This document shows positions 10,201 to 18,347 of a DNA stretch of 64,000 bases, piece after piece; positions within the stretch are counted from its first letter, which is position 1, and each line of letters begins with the position of its first letter. The notes under the pieces are model-generated. The model was not told the origin of the DNA. It made no database searches and was given only the letters and a program-made list of their open reading frames with translations. The DNA lies in the NCBI RefSeq assembly GCF_027627455.1, contig NZ_CP115483.1, forward strand, positions 3,286,001 through 3,350,000, written 5' to 3'. The position numbers were made by a program, and so were the translations under genes. This DNA is from Sphingobacterium sp. SYP-B4668. GTDB lineage: Bacteria > Bacteroidota > Bacteroidia > Sphingobacteriales > Sphingobacteriaceae.

Positions 10201-10298
10201 ACCACATAAAAGTAATGGACCCCGAGTCTAACGACGGAACTGGAGGATACCCCCTGCAACGGTCCATAAATGTAGGCTTACAAGTGGACTTTAGATAA
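7224..10298 (+). CDS. SusC/RagA-type TonB-linked outer-membrane transporter, PUL1
   Basis: The protein has 1024 residues from the ATG at 7224. A signal peptide follows (core ICLLMLLLFHQASF-like, ending AQ near residue 36), then a carboxypeptidase-regulatory-like domain with GRVTDIANKGINGASV. A VVGFGTQRK segment typical of SusC plugs comes next, then the plug with VFIRGLSTFG, PLVLIDGVERDM and SFTILKDASATAVYGVRGANG, and the barrel. There is no N-terminal STN domain, consistent with the absence of FecR/sigma genes beside it. An in-frame TTG at 7155 would add 23 non-signal-like residues and is disfavoured. SusC forms the TonB-driven barrel under the SusD lid. It is followed by its SusD after 56 bp and by an aminotransferase, a propeller lipoprotein and MurQ, so an amino-sugar glycan or muropeptide is the likely cargo. 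Confidence 0.93.
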   Translation: MKQLFYKWRLLKQNRANVSIYVCLLMLLLFHQASFAQLKDISGRVTDIANKGINGASVSVKNKNVTTITDSEGNFVISASPIDTLTFRYIGFQAQEILIGNRTSLTIVMISTESVLEEVAVVGFGTQRKVTVTGAISTISVREMQKVSTPALSNAIAGKLPGIITRQASGEPGYDAAQVFIRGLSTFGNNAPLVLIDGVERDMNQINAQEIESFTILKDASATAVYGVRGANGVILINTKRGTIGKPAINFRTEYAGLKALRLPNYINGGEYASLMNEARIFAGEDPRWSEDEIKKYYDGSDPYLYPNSNWTDAVLKRDTWQTINNLSVAGGGESIQYYTNVGYTLQNGIYKQDPNNKFNTNANIKRYNFRSNVDLKLSEALTMQLGIGGIIQNGNYPGSSASAIFGNMRVISPIAYPILNPDGTPGGASTYVGGNPWGLATQSGYTTQDRSTLQGTFGTRWDLSKLVTPGLSLRGLFSYDRLAQTDNSRIKTFEVKRYLGKDPDTGEDLYSVPFREEQPLGYGTNNNSNRAIYMETQINLERSFNEHLVSGMLLYNQRDYVALTAGSSILNLPYRRQGIAGRATYSFKDRYLAEVNFGYNGSENFPKGRRFGFFPAYSAGWVISNENFWDVSIINNFKIRASSGKVGNDQIGQRFLFLNTINTSGQSYYFGADQQLFHGMEENQIGNPNISWERSTKNNIGVDLGFFNDKITLQIDAFNETRTGILLQRQTVPSVAGFFPWSIPYANIAAIKNKGIDGLIEARNSTSGGFLYSLRGNFTFAKNEVIENDEPVRRFSYLSGKGLPLGQSFAFISEGLFESEEEIAAWPRQTFSTPRPGDVKYKDINGDGIIDAFDQIPVGFPRLPQISFGFGGTVGYKNIDFSIYFTGAARTSVFMSGLSMWPFYDGLGVNNVMREYYDNRWTPENKDAQYPAIDVGNNPNNFLNSTTWMKNGNYLRIRNVEIGYSLPSKAANRLGLTSLRLFLNGMNLYTWDHIKVMDPESNDGTGGYPLQRSINVGLQVDFR

Positions 10299-10354
10299 AA
10301 AAACAGGATTGTCAAAAACAATTACCTAATGAATTCATTTTTAACATCTTTTGT

Positions 10355-12154
10355 ATGAAAAAACTTATTGGCAGACTACTAATTCTGCAATTTATATGGA
10401 TCACTTCTTGTCAAAAAGATTTCTTAGAAAAGGGTCCTGAGGAAGATATCACGATAGAAGAAGCATTTCTACAAAGAAAATATGCAGAAGCTTTCCTCAC
10501 CGATATTTATGCCGGAATTCCGAACGAAATCTATTTCACGGACATGGCGGATATCAACCCCTTTGTCATCGCTTCAGATGAATTGACCGTTCCCTGGCCG
10601 GAAAAATTCTCAAAGCTCATGAACCGTGGATCATGGAACTCCTATAATGTCGCAGGTCAAATCTGGAAGAACATGTATGAAGGGATCAGAAAAGCAAATA
10701 TATTTTTGAAACATATCGAGAAAACACCGCTTGATGCCACATTTACGGAAAACGACAAACGTAGATGGATAGGAGAAGCTGTTTTTTTGAGAGCCTTTTA
10801 TCATTTCATGTTAATGCGGATATATGGTCCAGTACCGATTATGGATTATGACGTCAAACTTGACGACGATTTTTCACAAATAAAACGCAAACCACTGGAC
10901 GAATGCGTTACGTTTGTTGTCAAAGAATGTGATGCAGCAATCGACCTACTCCCCATGAAGGTGATCGACTCTCGACAGTTAGGAAGACCCACTGCAGCAG
11001 CGGCCTTAGCACTTAAGGCACGTGTACTTCTGTATCACGCAAGCCCACTATGGAACGGAAATCCCGACTATTCGAATTTTGCGGATAAAGATGGGACAAA
11101 GCTTTTTTCTGCCACACACGACAGCGAACGATGGAAGATTGCAGCGGAAGCAAATAAACAATGTATTGCATTATCAGAAGCGGCTGGATATGGCTTATTT
11201 AGGGCAGCGTCCAACAATCCTGTTGATAATTACCAACAACTATTTATTGAACGTAATAATAGAGAAGTCTTGTTTGCACGCAACTCAGGCTTAGACGGCT
11301 GGATGGAGAAATGCGCTTTTCCAGGTAGCTTGGGTGGATGGAATGGATGGAACCCAACCCAGGTCCACATTGATTCGTATGAAATGGCCAGTGGCGCAAT
11401 ACCCATTATTGGTTATCAAGCAAACGGAACACCTATTATAAATGCAGCTTCAGAATATATCGAAACTGGGTATGCACAAGAAGATGAACCAAATGGAAAA
11501 TGGCTAAAAGGAGTCAGAAATATGTATGTCAATAGAGACCCCCGTTTCTATGCAACCATCAATTTTAATGGAGCTCTTTTTTTAAACAAGAAATTGGAGT
11601 TTTGGCAGACTGGAGCTGACGGACGCGGAAATGCAGGAAGGGATTACAATACAACGGGGTACCTACTGAAAAAATTCATGGATCCAACTGTGAGTATTAC
11701 ACAAGGGAGATTTTCGTTAAAGACTTGGATATTCTTTAGACTAGGGGAATTCTATCTTAACTATGCTGAGGCACTAAACGAAGCCGAGGGCCCTGTAACG
11801 GATGTCTACATGTATATAAATAAGATACGTGACAGAGCAGGGATGCCTGCCCTCCCCGACGGTTTAAACAAAGAGCAGATGCGGGCTCGAATCAGGAATG
11901 AAAGACGTATAGAACTGGCATTTGAGACACATCGCTATTTTGACTGTCATCGCTGGAAAATAGCCCATCTAACAGATAAGGGACCTTTCTATGGAATGAA
12001 TGTTAGTGCAGGGACACATTTACAGGACGAAGTTTTTTATAAACGAACACTTACCGAAACACGTGTTTTTCAAAATCCGACACACTATTTATTTCCGATA
12101 CCACAAAGCGAAATCGACAAGAACCCTAGTTTCGTACAAAACCCTGGATGGTAG
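10355..12154 (+). CDS. SusD/RagB nutrient-binding lipoprotein, PUL1
   Basis: This 599-residue surface lipoprotein has a lipobox ending ITSC with Cys19, followed by QKDFLEKGPEE, the usual SusD opening. The body has the SusD TPR-like helices (for example AVFLRAFYHFMLMRIYGPVPI) and RIRNERRIELAFETHRYFDCHRWK, and ends in the characteristic VQNPGW. It forms the lid of the SusC transporter and selects the ligand. It closely resembles the PUL4 SusD over the last 70 residues (both share GPFYGMN and FPIPQ). This suggests that PUL1 and PUL4 descend from a common pair or bind related ligands. Confidence 0.93.
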   Translation: MKKLIGRLLILQFIWITSCQKDFLEKGPEEDITIEEAFLQRKYAEAFLTDIYAGIPNEIYFTDMADINPFVIASDELTVPWPEKFSKLMNRGSWNSYNVAGQIWKNMYEGIRKANIFLKHIEKTPLDATFTENDKRRWIGEAVFLRAFYHFMLMRIYGPVPIMDYDVKLDDDFSQIKRKPLDECVTFVVKECDAAIDLLPMKVIDSRQLGRPTAAAALALKARVLLYHASPLWNGNPDYSNFADKDGTKLFSATHDSERWKIAAEANKQCIALSEAAGYGLFRAASNNPVDNYQQLFIERNNREVLFARNSGLDGWMEKCAFPGSLGGWNGWNPTQVHIDSYEMASGAIPIIGYQANGTPIINAASEYIETGYAQEDEPNGKWLKGVRNMYVNRDPRFYATINFNGALFLNKKLEFWQTGADGRGNAGRDYNTTGYLLKKFMDPTVSITQGRFSLKTWIFFRLGEFYLNYAEALNEAEGPVTDVYMYINKIRDRAGMPALPDGLNKEQMRARIRNERRIELAFETHRYFDCHRWKIAHLTDKGPFYGMNVSAGTHLQDEVFYKRTLTETRVFQNPTHYLFPIPQSEIDKNPSFVQNPGW

Positions 12155-12196
12155 ACACCAGTCCTTACTAAATCTAATCACTATAACAACTATAAA

Positions 12197-13558
12197 ATGA
12201 ACAAGAATCAAAACAATAACATGAACACGAGCAGAAGGGAATTTTTAGAAAAAGTCGCCATATTGGGAACAGGCGTGGCTGTGGGTATTCCAAATTTTTC
12301 ATTTGCAAACGACGGCAAACCCGCCATTTTGGGTGGCGCGAAATCACATAGCGGAAATTTCTCAAGTTGGCCCATATTTACCGAGCTGGAAGAGCAAGGA
12401 TTGACAGGGGTATTAAAAAGCGGTCAGTGGGGCCGACTTGGAGGAACCGTCATGTCCCAATTCGAAAGTGAATATGCCAAATTATGGGGCGCCAAGCATT
12501 GCTTGGGGGTGTCCAGTGGTACAAGTGCATTGTATACAATTTTTGGAGCTCTGGATGTAGGACCAGGTGATGAGGTAATCATGCCTGTATACACATTTAT
12601 TGCAACTTATAATGTAGCCGTTCTAAATTACGCTTTACCCATCTTCGTGGATACGGATATTGAAAGCTTTCAGATTGACTCGACTAAAGTGGAATCAGCA
12701 ATTACCAAGCAAACAAAGGTCTTGATGCCTGTACATATCGGTGGATCGCCAGCAAATATCGACCACCTACTTGAAATTTCCCAAAAACATAAAATCCCCT
12801 TAATTGAAGATGCTTGTCAAGCACATCTAGCGGAGTGGAAAGGCAAGAAAGTAGGAAATTATGGACTAGCAGGGGCTTTCAGCTTCCAAGCGTCCAAAAA
12901 CTTAAATTGTGCTGAGGGTGGGGCAATAATCACGAATGATGCTAATTTTTCAAAAACATGCTATGGCTTTCATAATCAGGGTCAAGGTGGAAGTACTACG
13001 TCCTTTGGCACCGGATCAGGAACGAGGGGAACAAACCTAAGGTTAACAGAATTTCAAGGAAGCCTACTTCTTGCTCAAATGAGCCGATTACAAGAACAAG
13101 CTTCTCGACGCGATGAAAATGCAAAATACCTCAATAAGCTGCTAAAAGAGATCGGAGGTGTAGAGCCAGCTAAGCTCTATGATGGCACTACGCGTAGCGC
13201 ATATCACTTATACATGTTTAGATATTTTAAAGAACAATTCGCAGGCCTAAGCCGGGACAAATTTATCGAAGCATTGCAAGCAGAAGGCATACCTTGCGCA
13301 GCCGGTTATGGTCAAATGAATAAGGACGAATATGTCACCAGCCTCGCCAAAAACCAACATTACGTTAAAATCTATGGAGAGAAAACGATGAAAGAATGGT
13401 TGGAACGCAATGCCTGTCCGCAAAATGACAAATTGACAACAGAGCAGTCCGTTTGGTTTTTCCAAAACATGCTATTGGGAAGTCGGGATGACATGGATAA
13501 AATTGGATTAGCGATCAAAAAAATAAAAAAGCATGCTTCTGCTATAGCGAAACTTTAA
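12197..13558 (+). CDS. DegT/DnrJ/EryC1/StrS family PLP aminotransferase with Tat signal
   Basis: This 453-residue protein is a DegT-type sugar aminotransferase fold behind a twin-arginine signal peptide. SRREFLEK near residue 12 is followed by a hydrophobic core (VAILGTGVAVGIP) and a short polar linker to about residue 38. The catalytic features are present: SSGTSAL (107-112) for phosphate binding, IEDACQAH with Asp205, and SFQASKNLNCAEGGAI with the PLP lysine at 234. The enzyme is therefore probably active. The family normally aminates keto-sugars in the cytoplasm, and export is unusual, but Tat exports folded, cofactor-loaded proteins. The gene lies 42 bp after SusD and 12 bp before a lipoprotein gene, so it belongs to PUL1. 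A second ATG at 12221 keeps the whole Tat motif. The substrate is unknown. Confidence 0.85.
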   Translation: MNKNQNNNMNTSRREFLEKVAILGTGVAVGIPNFSFANDGKPAILGGAKSHSGNFSSWPIFTELEEQGLTGVLKSGQWGRLGGTVMSQFESEYAKLWGAKHCLGVSSGTSALYTIFGALDVGPGDEVIMPVYTFIATYNVAVLNYALPIFVDTDIESFQIDSTKVESAITKQTKVLMPVHIGGSPANIDHLLEISQKHKIPLIEDACQAHLAEWKGKKVGNYGLAGAFSFQASKNLNCAEGGAIITNDANFSKTCYGFHNQGQGGSTTSFGTGSGTRGTNLRLTEFQGSLLLAQMSRLQEQASRRDENAKYLNKLLKEIGGVEPAKLYDGTTRSAYHLYMFRYFKEQFAGLSRDKFIEALQAEGIPCAAGYGQMNKDEYVTSLAKNQHYVKIYGEKTMKEWLERNACPQNDKLTTEQSVWFFQNMLLGSRDDMDKIGLAIKKIKKHASAIAKL

Positions 13559-13570
13559 ACTTTATCCACC

Positions 13571-14773
13571 ATGATGAAAAGGTTCCTAATAACATTTGTT
13601 CCACTAATCTTCGCTGCAAACATAACATCTTGCAATAAAGAAGTTAGCGTGAATCTGGATATTCCGGAAGCTGAAAAGTACGGCAATGTATACATGCCTC
13701 AAGCTAATCAAAATCCGATTTTGAAACAAATAAGCCTGACTGATAAAGTTCACGATTTAAGTATTAGCGCTTTCTTAGGAGGCCCTCACAAAGCTGATCG
13801 TTCAATCGTGATTAATTTCGACGTCAATCAAAAAGCAGTGGAAGAATTCAACCTACTGCACGACCAATCGTATGAGATACTGCCTACGGAAAGCTATACG
13901 TTTGAAAAAAAGCAGGCAGTGATTCCCTCAGGGTCTTCAAAAACGGAACAGATAAAAATACAGATAATGGGAAAAGGCATCCTTGAACCCTTCACCTCCT
14001 ATCTTCTACCCGTGACCATCACCTCTACAGATGCGTCGATCAAAGAATCTTTAAATACTGTTTACTTCGAAGTCGTAGGGTCCTATGCCCCGGGAGAAGT
14101 GCCTCGAGAGAAAGTTCTATCTCTTGGAGATTATACCGGGGGGGTACTATTTAGTTTTAAAGATGGAAAACTAATCAGCAAGTCTCCAGATGGAAACCTG
14201 GCATTATATGCATCAGGAGAAGATGGTCTTTACAAAAAAGGCAATCAAATAGGAACTGGATTTAATGCCTTTACAAACCTATTCTATTTCCAACCCAATC
14301 GCATTGTAGGCTTAAATATAGATGTGGTTCAATATCTGGTAAACGATACCGGCGAATTAGGAGCTAATCGAACCATCGGATGGGGGTGGAACATTTTTAA
14401 ACACGTCATTCCCTATCAGGAATTCTTGATAGGTGTACGCCCCGAAGGGCTAACTACTAGTTATCCATATAATGATGCAGGTGATTTGGATGGTGGTAAC
14501 ATTAGAGATATAGCCACGGATTGGAATCGCTATAAACAAATTATAGCCTATCATCATTCTTTGCTAGCTATACAGCCAGATGGCACATTGTGGCATATCC
14601 CAATGTCTGCTAGCGGGATACCGGACACTAGGCAACAAGTTGGGACAGGCTGGGATATGTACAAATCAGTGATTGTCTCAGGTACCGATTTATTAGCACT
14701 GGACTCCTCTGGAGATGTCTGGAGATATAGATTTAATCCGAAGGGATTTTGGCCCTTAAAGCCCGCAGAATAG
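13571..14773 (+). CDS. DUF1735 lipoprotein with tachylectin-2-like propeller
   Basis: This 400-residue lipoprotein has a lipobox ending ITSC with Cys21. Residues about 30-155 fit the DUF1735 (BT_3987-like N-terminal) beta-sandwich found on Bacteroidota surface glycan-binding proteins. Residues about 175-395 contain repeating blades of roughly 45 residues with the pattern GW-aromatic-x-YK-x-(I/V), a hydrophobic strand, then DGTLW or SGDVW (for example TGWDMYKSVIV and ALDSSGDVW). This resembles tachylectin-2, a five-bladed lectin that binds GlcNAc and GalNAc. I infer a surface binding protein for N-acetylated sugars serving the SusC/SusD pair. It lies 12 bp after the aminotransferase and 39 bp before murQ. 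A start at the second ATG (13574) is equally possible. Confidence 0.82.
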   Translation: MMKRFLITFVPLIFAANITSCNKEVSVNLDIPEAEKYGNVYMPQANQNPILKQISLTDKVHDLSISAFLGGPHKADRSIVINFDVNQKAVEEFNLLHDQSYEILPTESYTFEKKQAVIPSGSSKTEQIKIQIMGKGILEPFTSYLLPVTITSTDASIKESLNTVYFEVVGSYAPGEVPREKVLSLGDYTGGVLFSFKDGKLISKSPDGNLALYASGEDGLYKKGNQIGTGFNAFTNLFYFQPNRIVGLNIDVVQYLVNDTGELGANRTIGWGWNIFKHVIPYQEFLIGVRPEGLTTSYPYNDAGDLDGGNIRDIATDWNRYKQIIAYHHSLLAIQPDGTLWHIPMSASGIPDTRQQVGTGWDMYKSVIVSGTDLLALDSSGDVWRYRFNPKGFWPLKPAE

Positions 14774-14812
14774 GAGAATATATAACATACTTAAAAAAAT
14801 AATACAGAATAT

Positions 14813-15631
14813 ATGGACCGTATAACAGAACAGTCTTCTTTACATAGAGATTTAGAGAAAAAATCAATAGATGAATTGATTTCTGCTATAAATAATGAAG
14901 ATAAAACAGTCGCATTTGCAATAGAGAAAGCATTGCCGCAGGTTAGCAGATTGATTGCCGCTATTGTTGAAAAATTACAAATGGGCGGACGCATGTTTTA
15001 TATCGGCGCAGGAAGCGGAGGCAGATTGTCTGTGTTGGACGTTATTGAACTACCTACGACTTATGGAATACCCAAGGGCGTACTAAATGTCATACTAGCA
15101 GGTGGTGTCGACCATTTGGCAGAAGCACTAGAGGAAAAAGAAGATGACACAGTTGCTGGATGGACCGCGCTACAGAACCATCAAATCAGTGATCATGACA
15201 TCGTGGTCGGAGTATCAGCCAGTGGCACTACCCCATTTGTACTTGAAGCACTAAGGATGTGTAAAGCCGCAAAAATTACGACTGGCTGTATCGTCAGTAA
15301 TCCCGAATCACCAATTGCCTCTCAGAGCGATTATGCTGTCGAAGTTTTCACGGGACCCGAATTTATCACCGGAAGCACAAGAATGAAATGTGGCACCGCC
15401 CAAAAGATGCTCTTTGACATAATCAGTACAACTACGATGATTAGACTAGGTCGAGTGGAAGATAATAACATGGTACATGTGGCACTGATTAATGATAAAA
15501 TTACCGATCGAGCAGTAAGAATGCTAATGAAAACATCGGGTATCGCAGACTACAATCATGCAAAATCACTACTGTTGATGCATGGAAGTGTTAAAAAAGC
15601 ACAGGATGTATTGATAAAAAAGCAAATTTAA
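14813..15631 (+). CDS. murQ: N-acetylmuramic acid 6-phosphate etherase
   Basis: MurQ cleaves the lactyl ether of MurNAc-6-phosphate to give GlcNAc-6-phosphate and D-lactate in the cytoplasm. The 272-residue protein matches the family from its N-terminus (TEQSSLHRDLEKKSIDEL) through the SIS fold with GRMFYIGAGSGGRLSVLD. Glu79 in VIELPTTYGIP sits where the catalytic Glu83 of E. coli MurQ lies. VVGVSASGTTPFVLEAL and TGSTRMKCGTAQK (sugar-phosphate binding) are also present. It is slightly shorter than the roughly 300-residue E. coli protein because the C-terminal helical part is reduced. Its place between surface-protein genes of PUL1 indicates that the imported ligand yields MurNAc. No MurNAc kinase or inner-membrane permease is seen in the window. 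Confidence 0.93.
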   Translation: MDRITEQSSLHRDLEKKSIDELISAINNEDKTVAFAIEKALPQVSRLIAAIVEKLQMGGRMFYIGAGSGGRLSVLDVIELPTTYGIPKGVLNVILAGGVDHLAEALEEKEDDTVAGWTALQNHQISDHDIVVGVSASGTTPFVLEALRMCKAAKITTGCIVSNPESPIASQSDYAVEVFTGPEFITGSTRMKCGTAQKMLFDIISTTTMIRLGRVEDNNMVHVALINDKITDRAVRMLMKTSGIADYNHAKSLLLMHGSVKKAQDVLIKKQI

Positions 15632-15641
15632 TTCAAATAAG

Positions 15642-17387
15642 ATGCGCATAAAGATTCCTATACTTTTGATTATTTTGACATTATTCATTTTGCCGAAACG
15701 CTCAGCTGCCCAAAACACGTATCGAGTAGGTAGTGCCCAACGGAGTATCGATCCTCCTGCATCGATTTTTTCTGTCTCGTTGGCAGGCTATGGCGCGCCT
15801 AGAGAAGGTCGCTTTAGTCTCGAATGGGTTAAGCAAGAGCATCCTGCTCGACACAACCACCTTTTTCGCGCACAAAAAGTTCCCACTCTTATTAAAACTA
15901 GAAAAGTAAGAGCCTTTGAAATTCAAAACAAAGAAATCATCATCGCAGATGAAGAGGGAGTGGTATGGAAGTCGCCAAAAGGTAAAAATTTGTTGTGGCA
16001 GAAACTAGGATCGGCAAATGCGATAATAGACCTCGCCGCGAGTGACACACACCTATACGCCTTGACAAGCAAGAACGAGATTTTGCAGTATCAAACAGAG
16101 GGAGAATGGCTAAGAATAGCCATACAGAATGGGCTTACTTACAAACAAGATATCAAACAAATTTCTATTTCCAACAATCTTTTATACGGCATTGATGCAT
16201 CGGGGACAGTTTTTCTAGCTCAACATAGAACTGACAACAACCTCACTGTGCACGCTTTATCTATCAATGATGAAAAAAAAGAACATGTTGTCCTAACCGC
16301 GCTCGATTTATGCGGATTTGATGACTTCTTTATACGTGAAGTGAAAAAGGACATTGAAAAAAAATATAGTATTCCTGCATCCGCTATCTTAATCAATGCC
16401 TCTCACACGCATTTTGCACCAGTATCTCAGAACTGGACAACTTGGGGGCATCATTGCCAAAAACCAGATAGCACCTATCTATATGGCACCGTAAAACCTG
16501 CTATTATAGCTTCTATTGGCGCGGCTATAAAATCCGAAGCAAAAGCCAATATCTATTTTGGCAGAGGCACCGCAACAATCGGGGCAAATAGGAGTTTAAA
16601 ACAAGATCCTATTCCATATGACAATGAAGTAGACGTTATTAAAGTAGAATATGGAAATAAGTCTAGAAATGACATCTTGTTCATGCACGGCTGTCATCCC
16701 GTATTTAACAACCAAGGTGAAGAAGGGGTAACAATCAGTGCAAACTATCCTGCTATTGCCCGCAATCTCCTAAACCAAGACCCTACCATAAACAACAGCA
16801 TGTTTATGCAAGGATGTGCTGGCGATATTAACCCCGTTGACTCAGACCATAGGATTACTGGGAAAAAGCTGGCAAATGCTGTCCAGCAGATATTGGACAG
16901 CAACTTAACACCTATAACCGGTAGTATTCACTATCATATGGACACCATAAATTTTGCAGTAAAGCCATGGCCTATCGAAGACTTGATTTCTTTTAGACAA
17001 CAAAACAGCGCTCATGAAGGTGATGTAGCAGCCGAAAAAAATGTGCGCTGGTCAAATCTGATGTTAGAACACTTGCGAAAGGGTACCATGCCCAAACAAA
17101 TGCCGGTATATGTACAAACAGTCAATATCGGAAACTGGAAATTGGTGGGGCTGTCAAGAGAAGTGGTTACAGAGTACAGCATTGGCATAAAAAAAATCTG
17201 GCCCGGTCAATTGGTAAGCGTAGCGGGATACTCCAATGATGTATCAAGTTACCTACCTACACGTAGACATATCCATGCTGGAGTATACGAAGGAAACGAT
17301 TCTTTCTTCTGGTATGGTCAACCGAATATTTTTCCAGAAAATGTCTATGAAACCATTATAGAAGCTATTCAAACTAAAAACCGTTAA
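15642..17387 (+). CDS. Neutral/alkaline ceramidase-like exported protein with propeller-like insertion
   Basis: This 581-residue protein has a signal peptide (to about Ala23-Gln24). The neutral-ceramidase N-terminal fold is recognisable from GSAQRSIDPPAS and AGYGAPREGRF, and resumes at HVVLTALDLCGF. NASHTHFAP (252-260, zinc-ligand HxH), FMHGCHPVF and MQGCAGDINP follow. Between about residues 95 and 212 lies an extra segment with three beta-propeller-like repeats, for example IIIADEEGVVWKS, LYALTSKNEILQY and LLYGIDASGTVFLAQH. These resemble tectonin or tachylectin blades and the propeller of the lipoprotein encoded 0.9 kb upstream. The fold could hydrolyse an N-acyl amide; ceramide is not proven. 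The gene begins 10 bp after murQ and ends PUL1. The immunoglobulin-like C-terminal domain of true ceramidases seems to be absent. Confidence 0.75.
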   Translation: MRIKIPILLIILTLFILPKRSAAQNTYRVGSAQRSIDPPASIFSVSLAGYGAPREGRFSLEWVKQEHPARHNHLFRAQKVPTLIKTRKVRAFEIQNKEIIIADEEGVVWKSPKGKNLLWQKLGSANAIIDLAASDTHLYALTSKNEILQYQTEGEWLRIAIQNGLTYKQDIKQISISNNLLYGIDASGTVFLAQHRTDNNLTVHALSINDEKKEHVVLTALDLCGFDDFFIREVKKDIEKKYSIPASAILINASHTHFAPVSQNWTTWGHHCQKPDSTYLYGTVKPAIIASIGAAIKSEAKANIYFGRGTATIGANRSLKQDPIPYDNEVDVIKVEYGNKSRNDILFMHGCHPVFNNQGEEGVTISANYPAIARNLLNQDPTINNSMFMQGCAGDINPVDSDHRITGKKLANAVQQILDSNLTPITGSIHYHMDTINFAVKPWPIEDLISFRQQNSAHEGDVAAEKNVRWSNLMLEHLRKGTMPKQMPVYVQTVNIGNWKLVGLSREVVTEYSIGIKKIWPGQLVSVAGYSNDVSSYLPTRRHIHAGVYEGNDSFFWYGQPNIFPENVYETIIEAIQTKNR

Positions 17388-18347
17388 ACAAGTTCCTTAT
17401 CCTATACACAACAATTTATTCAAATTGCCTACGCCGCTAAATAACCTTCATCCATATCCAAAAACTTTTGCTTTTTAAATCTCAAATTTTGTGATCGTAT
17501 TTCCATCCAGATGGCTGTTGATAATATCAAGCTTTAAAATGGGATATGGAGAGGGCTATTGCTTATGACTGCGAGATTATATGGATCTTATGCTCAAAAT
17601 GGAAAAAGTTAGCGTTGAGAAAGGAAGTAACGATAGAATGTTTTAATCTGCATACAATTTCGCTTCTTATAAACAGTTACATTATATAAACTACACTAGT
17701 ATCTGATTATAAATGCTATTTTCTAATAAAGAAAACACATTCGTTTTGATATTACGAATATTGCAATGCCCTTTATGAGCGCAAGAGTACTTTAAGAATC
17801 TCTTCCAAAATATACCCTATTTTAATAAACGCGTCGATTGAATTAGAGTAGTTGGTACAAAAATCAATATGTACAAAAAGAGCAGAACAATACACACAAC
17901 ATTTTGAAATTAAATACATTATAATATAGTCAAAACATTGAACATGCCTATACGCACCTGATTTACCAAGTCATCTTTCAACGAAAAGTCCAACCCCTAT
18001 TTTTTCCTCGGCTAAGATACATCTAATGGCTGCCCCCCTCTATTCTTCAACTAGGAATACTGTGCTGTTGTCTCTGCTAATATCTCTTTCAAAAAAGTCA
18101 TACGCTAAATTTTCATTCAGAATCATCATATAGCTATAGCACACATAAATAACACTAATCACCAATATTACAATTGAATATATATAAATCAAATCAAAAC
18201 ACAAGGTACTCCACATTGTACCCCCATATGTAGCTAAATCCTATTACTACAGGATAGTACAGGATACCTCCCCTCTAAAGAAGATGTATATTTAATATCC
18301 TGATGCTAACGAGAGTAACTACACGTTGTATAGGATATAAACAAATT
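17388..18347. other. Non-coding gap of about 0.96 kb with possible gene remnants
   Basis: No intact gene is supported. Two short minus-strand stretches look protein-like but are closed by stops. At 17475-17551 a 25-residue tail contains DIINSHLDGNTITKF. At 18040-18165 a possible 41-codon frame with a TTG start has a membrane-like N-terminal half and ends in FLVEE. Near the downstream gene, GGTAC (18205-18209) and GTACC (18218-18222) form an inverted repeat, and TACAGGATA is repeated at 18248-18256 and 18258-18266. These may be control sites for the gene at 18348. Confidence 0.4.
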
